From: Clostridiales bacterium | GTDB lineage: Bacteria > Bacillota > Clostridia > Oscillospirales > Oscillospiraceae | Assembly (NCBI GenBank): GCA_004553495.1 | Contig: SFLE01000015.1 | Span: forward strand, 1 to 34,192 | Length of the DNA: 34,192 nucleotides | Reading direction: 5' to 3' | In this document: in pieces, positions 9,402-14,993 of the stretch | Layout of the letters: each line of letters begins with the position of its first letter | How positions within the stretch are numbered: the stretch's first letter is position 1 | Translations under genes and position numbers: made by a program | Notes under the pieces: generated by a model | What the model was told of the DNA's origin: nothing | The model's database searches: none | Seen by the model: the letters and a program-made list of their open reading frames with translations, nothing else

Positions 9402-9430
9402 ATTTTACTCTTTTCCGGACTTTAAGTCAA
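9402..9430 (-). promoter_or_regulatory. Promoter of the holB-ricT operon
   Basis: On the minus strand, TTGACT (9425-9430), a 17-base spacer and TAAAAT (9402-9407) place the transcript start some 30 bases upstream of holB. Confidence 0.65.
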
Positions 9431-9550
9431 CAAAAACCGCCGCGCCGTTTCTGACAGCTCGCTCATGCCAATGCGCCGCCGTATATCCGGCAGCACTTTG
9501 ATCCGGATACTAATAGTGCAAAATTAATTTTTCGAAAAAACTCTTGACAA

Positions 9551-9652
9551 ATGTATACCTGTGTTGAGCTCCCGCCGGAGGATGCCATCGAGCTCGGCAG
9601 GCTTCTGAAAAGACTCCTGGGTCTGATAGAAAACGGCGGCGAAAATTCATAA
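9551..9652 (+). CDS. Doubtful 33-residue ORF
   Basis: This is an ATG-to-TAA frame of 33 codons with an amphipathic helix-like segment (AIELGRLLKRLLGLIE). There is no convincing ribosome site before the ATG, and a TTGACA directly precedes it without a matching -10. It fills part of the 333-base gap between the starts and ends of holB and acpP. It may be the surviving end of a lost gene or not a gene at all. I do not recognise it. Confidence 0.25.
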   Translation: MYTCVELPPEDAIELGRLLKRLLGLIENGGENS

Positions 9653-9657
9653 CAAAA

Positions 9658-9686
9658 AAATCCCCGACCTGACGGTCGGGGATTTT
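9658..9686 (-). terminator. Bidirectional terminator after acpP
   Basis: An 11-base stem (AATCCCCGACC pairing with GGTCGGGGATT, loop TGAC) has an A run on the left and a T run on the right. It ends the rpmH-to-acpP minus-strand operon and would also stop any plus-strand transcript. Confidence 0.9.
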
Positions 9687-9696
9687 TCATTTCAGA

Positions 9697-9924
9697 TCAC
9701 TGCTTTGCCTCGATGTACTCGACTATCTTGCCGACGGTAGCAAGCTGGGCTGCATCATCATCGGAGATCTGTACGCCGAACTCGTCCTCAACGGACATGA
9801 TGAGCTCAACGACATCGAGCGAATCTGCGCCGAGGTCATCGACGATATTGGTGTCTGCGGAAATGCTGTCAGCGGATACTTCAAACTGCTGTGCAAGAAT
9901 ATCTTTGATCTTTTCAAGTATCAT
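9697..9924 (-). CDS. acpP: Acyl carrier protein
   Basis: This small acidic protein carries fatty acyl chains on a phosphopantetheine arm during fatty acid synthesis. The attachment serine lies in LGADSLDVVEL, and the 75-residue length is typical. I chose the ATG at 9924 because GGAGGAA lies at the right distance; the in-frame TTG at 9939 overlaps that ribosome site. It follows jag with about 27 bases between, on the same strand. An acpP gene here is unusual, since it normally sits with fab genes or near rnc. Confidence 0.96.
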   Translation of the reverse strand: MILEKIKDILAQQFEVSADSISADTNIVDDLGADSLDVVELIMSVEDEFGVQISDDDAAQLATVGKIVEYIEAKQ

Positions 9925-9951
9925 TGTTAATTCCTCCAATATACGGTGGCT

Positions 9952-10701
9952 TTATGCCCACTCACGGCTTTGCGGCTTATTGTCGGTGTTCTGCGGGCGG
10001 TCGTAAGACACGACGACGCGGCGGTTCGGCTCGGTGCCGGTGGAGCTGGTCGTTACGCCCTCATAATCCTGAAGCGCCGCATGGATGATATGGCGCTCAT
10101 AGCTGTTCATCGGTTCAAGCGCCATGCTGCGCTTGTACTTTATGACCTTTGCCGCCATCTTCTCGGCAAGGCGGACGAGGGATTCCTCGCGCTTTGCACG
10201 ATAGCTCTCTGCATCGACGCATATGTGCATATGCTTATCGTTGCCGCGGTTGACGACATAGTTTGTAAGGTGCTGTATCGCATCGAGCGTTTCGCCGCGG
10301 CGGCCGATGACAGCGCCCATGTTTGCGCCGGAGAGCTCAACTGCAATGCTTTTTGCATCGCGGCGGGTGATGCTGATGTCCGCCTCAGTTCCCATGCGCT
10401 CGAGAAGTCCTGTTAGGAAGGTTCTGATCGCCGCAAACTCGCCGTTTTCGCTCTGCACGGGCTCCGCCTTTGCGGGAGCGGCAGTCTCGATGGGCTTTGC
10501 CTCGACCTTTTCTTCGGGCTCATCGGGAACTTCATACTCAACACGCACCACTGCGGGAGAAGCGCCTATGCCCAGAAATCCGGATTTTGCGCGCTCAACG
10601 ATGGTAAGTGACACATCGTCGCGTTCAAGTCCGAGCTCCTTGAGGGCGGCAGCGATGGCTTCATCCTCGGTGCGGCCTGTGGTTTCCAAAGACTTTATCA
10701 T
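9952..10701 (-). CDS. jag: RNA-binding protein KhpB/Jag
   Basis: This is a SpoIIIJ-associated RNA-binding protein (Jag/KhpB/EloR), linked in Firmicutes to cell elongation and post-transcriptional control. Domains in order are Jag-N (about 1-50, with SGFLGIG), an acidic linker, a KH domain (about 105-165, with GAVIGRRGETLDAIQ in place of the usual GxxG), and R3H (about 180-240, with MNSYERHIIH). The start overlaps the yidC stop as ATGA, indicating coupled translation. The yidC-jag order is widely conserved. Confidence 0.94.
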   Translation of the reverse strand: MIKSLETTGRTEDEAIAAALKELGLERDDVSLTIVERAKSGFLGIGASPAVVRVEYEVPDEPEEKVEAKPIETAAPAKAEPVQSENGEFAAIRTFLTGLLERMGTEADISITRRDAKSIAVELSGANMGAVIGRRGETLDAIQHLTNYVVNRGNDKHMHICVDAESYRAKREESLVRLAEKMAAKVIKYKRSMALEPMNSYERHIIHAALQDYEGVTTSSTGTEPNRRVVVSYDRPQNTDNKPQSREWA

Positions 10702-11945
10702 GTTTCAGTATTCTCCTGTGACTGTTCAGGCTCCTCTTCCGCCGGAGCGGCAGACTCCTTCATCTCGTCTGCATAGCGGTTGGGATCGTAAGCTCTGCCT
10801 CTTGCATAGCGGCGTTTGCCGACCTGAGAGGGATTTTCCGGCGTTTCGATGCCGAGCTGCGCGCGTCTTGCCTCGCGCTCCGCCCTTTCGGTGGCGGCAC
10901 GGCGTTCGTCGTCTATCTGCTTCTGCTGAGCCTGCATCTTCTTTTTGCTGGTGTTGCTGTTGCGGGTGGTGGCTCCCTCCGCGCGGAGCTGCTCAGTCTC
11001 CTCACGACGGCGTGCCATCTCCTCTTCCTTTGCCTTCTGAGCGGCGATACGCTCTGCATCCTCTATGTCGAGCTTGCGCTTATAGTGCTTTGTGAGCACA
11101 ACATCACGCACGATGCCGAAGCAACTGTTTGCTATCCAGTAAACGCCGAGGGCAGCGGGCATGATAAAGCAGATCCATATCGACATAATGGGCATCATGA
11201 GATTCATCGTCTTCATGCTGACCTGAGCCTGCGCGCCTGCCTGAGGAGGATTGGTCGCCTGGCTGATCTTCATGGAAGCCCACGACAGGAACGCCGCGAT
11301 GATCGGGATGAAGAACAGTCCGATCTGAGCGCCGATGTCGGCGCTGCTGAAATCAAAGGACCATATCTTCCACTTTGGCACCATACCGAGGTTCATGCCG
11401 AGGAACGAATAGTCGATGTCGAGCAGCTTGCCGCCGAAATCGCCGAGTGCGTTTATAACGCTGTCCCAATTCTGGTGGATGGCATTCGTAACGCCGATCT
11501 GGTCATAGGTACCCTGCTTGGAGGCGACAAAGCCTGCGTTCTGGGTAGCCCACTCGGTCAGTGCCTTTACGCTCTTGTCGCTCAGGCCCATCATGTAGCC
11601 GAGCGGCTGACGGATAACTCCGTACAGCGCGAGCAGGATGGGGAACGGCAGCAGCGACCACAGGCAGCCGGAGGTGGGGCTTGCGCCCTGCTCCTTATAC
11701 AGCTTCATTACCTCCTGCTGGTACTTCTGCTGATTGCCTTTGTGCTTTTTCTCAAGCTCCTTGAGCTGAGGCTGGATGCGGGTGGTCTTCATCATACCCT
11801 TTTTGCTCTTTGCCATGAACGGCAGCAGGATAAGGTTGACTACCAGAGCAAAGAGAATAATGGCGAGACCGTAGCTGTCGGTCCAGTTATAAAGGATCTC
11901 CAGCAGTCTGGCAAACGGCCAGACAACAATGTCTACCAATGACAT
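10698..11945 (-). CDS. yidC: YidC/Oxa1/SpoIIIJ membrane protein insertase
   Basis: This protein inserts and folds membrane proteins with or without SecYEG. The 415-residue protein has the Firmicute form. Transmembrane segments are near 5-25, 27-50, 95-118 and two near the C-terminal half (FFIPIIAAFLSWASM and MMPIMSIWICFIMPAALGVYW). A conserved basic segment after the second helix (KLYKEQGASPTSGCLWSLLPFPIL) marks the family. There is no obvious lipobox. The last 130 residues form a charged, coiled-coil and low-complexity tail, longer than usual. GGAGAAA precedes the ATG. Confidence 0.95.
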   Translation of the reverse strand: MSLVDIVVWPFARLLEILYNWTDSYGLAIILFALVVNLILLPFMAKSKKGMMKTTRIQPQLKELEKKHKGNQQKYQQEVMKLYKEQGASPTSGCLWSLLPFPILLALYGVIRQPLGYMMGLSDKSVKALTEWATQNAGFVASKQGTYDQIGVTNAIHQNWDSVINALGDFGGKLLDIDYSFLGMNLGMVPKWKIWSFDFSSADIGAQIGLFFIPIIAAFLSWASMKISQATNPPQAGAQAQVSMKTMNLMMPIMSIWICFIMPAALGVYWIANSCFGIVRDVVLTKHYKRKLDIEDAERIAAQKAKEEEMARRREETEQLRAEGATTRNSNTSKKKMQAQQKQIDDERRAATERAEREARRAQLGIETPENPSQVGKRRYARGRAYDPNRYADEMKESAAPAEEEPEQSQENTET

Positions 11946-11972
11946 AAGTTTCTCCTTGTATTCCGATCCTCG

Positions 11973-12191
11973 TCAGGGAACGGGATCGAAGAAATTGTGT
12001 TCGCCGAAGTGAAACGGATGGCACTTCGACAGCCGCTTCAGGGCGAGCCAGCCGCCCTTCAAAGCCCCGTATTTCTCGATGGCTTCAACGGCATACTGTG
12101 AGCAGGTCGGAATAAATCTGCATCGCGGAGGAAAAGCCGGCGAAATGTATTTCTGATACACACGAATGAGGGCAAGAAGCAGCTTTTTCAT
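11973..12191 (-). CDS. yidD: Membrane protein insertion efficiency factor YidD
   Basis: This small membrane-associated helper of YidC has 72 residues from the start I chose. The signature YQKYISPAFPPRCRFIPTCS is complete, including both cysteines. The ATG at 12191 overlaps the rnpA stop as ATGA, which fits coupled translation and the family length better than the upstream in-frame ATG at 12227. It lies between rnpA and yidC in the standard order. Confidence 0.94.
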   Translation of the reverse strand: MKKLLLALIRVYQKYISPAFPPRCRFIPTCSQYAVEAIEKYGALKGGWLALKRLSKCHPFHFGEHNFFDPVP

Positions 12192-12535
12192 TCCGCTTCC
12201 CCTTTCAGAAGCCCGAGCTCGCAGCACGCGCCGATAAACGCCCGCTCAAGCTTTGCATACTCGGCGTTAACGCACCTTGTCCTCGCAACGATGACTATAT
12301 CGGCGCTGTCAATGAGCCTAGACGCATTGAGCCTGTATATCTCCCTGAGGCGGCGGCGCACTCTGTTGCGCACGACTGCCTTCCCCAGCTTTGTAGACAC
12401 TGTGTAGCCCACGCGGCGCACACCGCGCGAGGTCTTCAGAGCATACACGACCATATAGGGTGTAACGGCGGTCTTACCTTTATTATAAAGCCGCCTGAAT
12501 TCATAATTTTTCTTCAGAGTTACCCTGAGATCCAA
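12188..12535 (-). CDS. rnpA: Ribonuclease P protein component
   Basis: This is the protein subunit that helps the RNase P RNA cleave tRNA 5' leaders. The 115-residue basic protein carries the family motif RNRVRRRLREIYR after VSTKLGKAVV. The start is TTG at 12535, with GGGTGGG a few bases upstream; no ATG is in a better place. It follows rpmH on the same strand after a gap holding a small inverted repeat. Confidence 0.94.
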   Translation of the reverse strand: MDLRVTLKKNYEFRRLYNKGKTAVTPYMVVYALKTSRGVRRVGYTVSTKLGKAVVRNRVRRRLREIYRLNASRLIDSADIVIVARTRCVNAEYAKLERAFIGACCELGLLKGEAE

Positions 12536-12567
12536 TTATCCCACCCTTGCTTTCCGCAAACACCTAA

Positions 12568-12588
12568 AGGGCGGATAATACCCGCCCT
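12568..12588 (-). repeat. Inverted repeat between rpmH and rnpA
   Basis: A 7-base stem (AGGGCGG with CCGCCCT) lies in the 90-base gap. On the coding strand it has only a short T run after it, so it may act as a weak attenuator or an RNA processing or stability element that lets rpmH mRNA exceed rnpA mRNA. This is inference. Confidence 0.4.
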
Positions 12589-12625
12589 AAAAATTTATTT
12601 GCTTTTCCTGCTCGGAGCTACCAAA

Positions 12626-12760
12626 TCAGGCGCTCAGCTTTGCTCTGCCCTTCGCTCTGCGGCGGGCGAGTACCTTGCGACCGTTTGCGGTTGCCATTCT
12701 CTTGCGGAAGCCGTGCTCTTTCTTGCGCTGACGCTTCTTGGGCTGGTAAGTACGCAGCAT
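12626..12760 (-). CDS. rpmH: Ribosomal protein L34
   Basis: Translation of this frame gives 44 residues starting MLRTYQPKKRQRKKEHGF and ending KGRAKLSA, the standard length and sequence of L34, a component of the large ribosomal subunit. AAAGGAGTG precedes the ATG. It heads the rpmH-rnpA-yidD-yidC-jag-acpP series and has a near-consensus promoter at 12861-12890. In most Firmicutes dnaA lies just beyond this gene; here thiT does. Confidence 0.97.
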   Translation of the reverse strand: MLRTYQPKKRQRKKEHGFRKRMATANGRKVLARRRAKGRAKLSA

Positions 12761-12832
12761 TTTTTCTGCACTCCTTTCAGAAATTGATACTCAACATCGG
12801 GCTTTTACCCGAAGTAGTTGACAAATGAAAAC

Positions 12833-12856
12833 TTCCGATGCCGACAAGCATCGGAA
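12833..12856 (-). repeat. Hairpin at the predicted 5' end of rpmH mRNA
   Basis: TTCCGATGC (12833-12841) pairs with GCATCGGAA (12848-12856), giving a 9-bp stem. The predicted transcript start from the 12861-12890 promoter falls at the base of this stem, so the mRNA would begin with a hairpin. A second short stem (TCGGG with CCCGA, 12797-12812) follows in the same leader. Confidence 0.5.
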
Positions 12857-12860
12857 ATTT

Positions 12861-12890
12861 ATTATATACGATATGCTTTTGCCGTGTCAA
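12861..12890 (-). promoter_or_regulatory. Promoter of the rpmH operon
   Basis: TTGACA (12885-12890), an 18-base spacer and TATAAT (12861-12866) on the minus strand give a near-ideal strong promoter, about 100 bases upstream of rpmH. Confidence 0.8.
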
Positions 12891-12908
12891 GGATTTTTTG
12901 CCTACAAA

Positions 12909-12959
12909 CCGGCGGGATAAAGAGCGTCCGGGTAGCGTGGGCGCATTTCAGCCCGCCGG
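12909..12959 (-). terminator. Possible terminator of thiT
   Basis: CCGGCGGG (12909-12916) can pair with CCCGCCGG (12952-12959) just after the thiT stop. The loop is long (35 bases) and there is no clear T run, so this is a weak candidate. Confidence 0.3.
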
Positions 12960-12969
12960 AGCCGACAAA

Positions 12970-13545
12970 TTACGCTTTGAGCTGCAGATCCTCTCCGCGC
13001 AGATACTTGCCCAGCGGCTTCCAGAGAAGCGCGCCGACGATGAGGATGGCTACCATGTCGATGAGCATATACGCACCGTTGTACAGTGCCGAGTAGAACC
13101 ACGGGGTGGTCATGGTCATGTTGAAAAACACCTCGGGCATATACTCTGCCCAAACGGTAGCTCCGACGACATAGTGAACGAGGAAGCGGGCTACGCAGGC
13201 GACGATGGTGCCGATGAAAAAGCCGTTTTTCTTGCCCTTGAACAGACCTGCGAGAGCGAGCACGGTGTAAGCCACGAGGTAGTCGCCGACGATGGACTGC
13301 CAGCCGAGGGCGATGCCGCCGTCATACATGAACTGGATGACGCCGTAGATAAAGCCCACGATCAGCGAAGGACCGAAGCCCCAGCGAACGCAGAAAATAA
13401 TTATCGGCAGCATGGCGAGGTCAAACGAGCCGCCCTGTGGCATTTTCCAGATGGGCAGCATGCTCAGAACGGTAGCCAGAGCGATGAATATCGCGCCCTC
13501 GCACAGAGCGCGGAGAGTGAGTTTGGTCTTCTTCTTCATTGCCAT
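12970..13545 (-). CDS. thiT: Thiamine transporter S component ThiT
   Basis: This substrate-binding membrane subunit captures thiamine for a shared ECF energy-coupling module, which is not encoded here. The 191-residue protein has about six hydrophobic helices. It shows the family segments LSMLPIWKMPQGGSFDLAML and WQSIVGDYLVAYTVLALAG, whose conserved aromatic and polar residues line the thiamine pocket. AGGAGG precedes the ATG. A TPP riboswitch with a terminator lies directly upstream, which confirms the substrate. Confidence 0.95.
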   Translation of the reverse strand: MAMKKKTKLTLRALCEGAIFIALATVLSMLPIWKMPQGGSFDLAMLPIIIFCVRWGFGPSLIVGFIYGVIQFMYDGGIALGWQSIVGDYLVAYTVLALAGLFKGKKNGFFIGTIVACVARFLVHYVVGATVWAEYMPEVFFNMTMTTPWFYSALYNGAYMLIDMVAILIVGALLWKPLGKYLRGEDLQLKA

Positions 13546-13563
13546 TGTAATTCCTCCTAAAGC

Positions 13564-13590
13564 AAAAAAACGCGCTGCCTGAGCAGCGCG
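13564..13590 (-). terminator. Riboswitch-controlled terminator before thiT
   Basis: On the minus strand a CGCGCTGC/GCAGCGCG hairpin with a short CTCAG-type loop runs into seven T residues, just upstream of the thiT ribosome site. It is the expression platform of the TPP riboswitch. GGAAACGA near the aptamer end can pair with TCGTTTTCC ahead of the hairpin, a possible competing stem. Confidence 0.85.
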
Positions 13591-13615
13591 GTCATAGGAA
13601 AACGATTGTATAAAA

Positions 13616-13712
13616 ATTTTCGTTTCCTACGCCGGCATTACCCGGATCAGGTTCGAGGGTTCCGGAAATTCGATTCTTTCCGTCTCAGCCGAGAGAACTC
13701 AGCACCCCTTAT
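13616..13712 (-). ncRNA. TPP (THI element) riboswitch
   Basis: Read on the minus strand, the conserved aptamer cores are all present and in order: GGGGTGCTGAG, GGCTGAGA, ACCCTCGAACCTGATC and GGGTAATGCCGGCGTAGG. Binding of thiamine pyrophosphate should favour the terminator at 13564-13590 and shut off thiT when thiamine is plentiful. Confidence 0.96.
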
Positions 13713-13723
13713 TTGCAATTGTG

Positions 13724-13752
13724 ATTTTATTACCGACCTGTGAATTTGTCAA
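13724..13752 (-). promoter_or_regulatory. Promoter of the thiT riboswitch transcript
   Basis: TTGACA (13747-13752), a 17-base spacer and TAAAAT (13724-13729) on the minus strand; the -35 lies inside the end of queT. Transcription would start just before the TPP aptamer, making thiT independent of queH-queT. Confidence 0.7.
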
Positions 13753-14251
13753 GATAGTCCGTAAAGAATTTTTGCTTCGGAAGCCATGCCATGAGCGGAA
13801 GTCCGATAACGAACATCGCCGCAGCCTCGCCGAGACCGACCTGACCCGCAAAAACGGCAAATGCGCCGAAGTTCTCGATGGGGTCGAGCCCCGCGATGAC
13901 CTTTGTGAGCATTGCGCCGACTATAAGCGCGTTCCACACCACCGGCATAAGGCAGGCGAGCACCTTTTTGTTTTTCTTGCCGCACCATGCTATGCACAGG
14001 CAGGAAATAAGCGTTGCCAGCGAGCCGAAGATTATATCCGGCAATCCCGCCGCGCTTGCTATATTGGCTACCGCGCAGCCGAAAAACAGTCCCCACGCCG
14101 TGTGCGGCATGAAAAACGGCAGTATGCACAGCGCCTCGGAAACGCGGCACTGGACGAGTCCGTAGCTTATCGGTGCGAGCACGAGCGTGAGCACCGCGTA
14201 CAATGCGCCGACTACGGCGGCGGATACAAGTTTATGCGTTGTTTTATTCAT
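13730..14251 (-). CDS. queT: Queuosine precursor transporter S component QueT
   Basis: This is a QueT-family ECF substrate-binding protein, thought to import preQ1, preQ0 or queuine for tRNA modification. The 173-residue protein has about five to six helices, with the family start (HKLVSAAVVGALYAVLTLVL, ISYGLVQCRVSEALCILPFF). The start overlaps the end of queH by 8 bases, and GGAGAA within queH serves as its ribosome site. Pairing with queH supports a queuosine salvage role. Confidence 0.88.
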   Translation of the reverse strand: MNKTTHKLVSAAVVGALYAVLTLVLAPISYGLVQCRVSEALCILPFFMPHTAWGLFFGCAVANIASAAGLPDIIFGSLATLISCLCIAWCGKKNKKVLACLMPVVWNALIVGAMLTKVIAGLDPIENFGAFAVFAGQVGLGEAAAMFVIGLPLMAWLPKQKFFTDYLDKFTGR

Positions 14252-14870
14252 GGTTTTCTCCGTTACTGTTAAGCGAAAATACGCAGCCGCAGTACTCCTG
14301 CCTATAAAGCCCGTATTTTTCCGAAAGTATTATCGAGCGATGGTTGCCCTCGCGCTTTTTAAACTCCGACGGCAGCCAGCTCACGCCGTATTTCTTCTCA
14401 GCCTCGCGTCCGATGGCGTTTATCGCAACGGCGTCCTTGCGCGAGGAAACGGTAAGCGTTGTGCAGAACCAGTCAAATCCCCGCTCTGCGGCTATGCGCG
14501 CGGTCTCATCGAGACGGAGCCTGAAGCACTCAAGGCACCGTTTGCCCTCCTCGGGCTCGTTTTCAAGCCCCTTTATGCGCGAAAAATAGTCCTCGCTGCG
14601 CCACGGCAGCACCAGAAGGCGCGCAGCCGCTCCGTCCTGTGACAGGCAGGAGATGAGCTTTTCCTGCGTTTCAAGGCGCTTATGATACTCGCTCTCTGGC
14701 CACAGATTGGGGTTATACCACAAGACCGTCACATCAAAATGCTTCGTGAGCAGCTCTATTACCGAGCTTGAGCACGGACCGCAGCAGCTATGCAGCAGCA
14801 GCCTCGGCTTTTTCTCTCCGAAGCCCTCGACTATCTTATCGAATTTTCTAAAAAAATTTTCTCTGTTCAT
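14244..14870 (-). CDS. queH: Epoxyqueuosine reductase QueH
   Basis: This enzyme catalyses the last step of queuosine synthesis in tRNA, reducing epoxyqueuosine. It replaces the cobalamin-dependent QueG in many anaerobes. The 208-residue protein has the expected metal/iron-sulfur cysteines: SCCGPC near residue 29, CLEC near 116, and YCGC near 194. It is translationally coupled to queT. The predicted promoter lies so close that the start codon would be almost the first base of the mRNA, and no ribosome site is visible before the ATG. Confidence 0.93.
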   Translation of the reverse strand: MNRENFFRKFDKIVEGFGEKKPRLLLHSCCGPCSSSVIELLTKHFDVTVLWYNPNLWPESEYHKRLETQEKLISCLSQDGAAARLLVLPWRSEDYFSRIKGLENEPEEGKRCLECFRLRLDETARIAAERGFDWFCTTLTVSSRKDAVAINAIGREAEKKYGVSWLPSEFKKREGNHRSIILSEKYGLYRQEYCGCVFSLNSNGENHE

Positions 14871-14878
14871 GAGCTTAC

Positions 14879-14907
14879 ATTATATATACATACATTTTGC
14901 GTGTCAA
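14879..14907 (-). promoter_or_regulatory. Consensus promoter of queH-queT
   Basis: TTGACA (14902-14907), exactly 17 bases, then TATAAT (14879-14884) on the minus strand: a perfect consensus. The predicted first base is near 14872, two bases before the ATG at 14870. Confidence 0.85.
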
Positions 14908-14910
14908 TAA

Positions 14911-14968
14911 CATTAGGTGCTTGTTTTTGCATGGTTTTTCATGTAAACTAAGTATAGCTAACCTAATG
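14911..14968. repeat. Inverted repeat in the queH / phosphoesterase intergenic region
   Basis: CATTAGGT (14911-14918) and ACCTAATG (14961-14968) form an 8-bp inverted repeat separated by 42 bases, just upstream of the queH -35 and of the phosphoesterase ribosome site. It could be a paired operator half-site arrangement. No regulator is identified, and I could not find a clear plus-strand promoter here. Confidence 0.35.
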
Positions 14969-14993
14969 GCACTAATTTATAGGAGGAAGAAAC

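Noticed and set aside
9544..9570. TTGACA at 9544 as the -35 of a promoter.
   Set aside because: No acceptable -10 hexamer lies 16-18 bases downstream.
12541..12969. Replication origin next to rpmH.
   Set aside because: No dnaA or dnaN gene and no cluster of TTATCCACA-type boxes is visible here.
14871..14993. preQ1 riboswitch for queH-queT.
   Set aside because: The consensus promoter leaves only about two transcribed bases before the ATG, and no preQ1 aptamer core was found.
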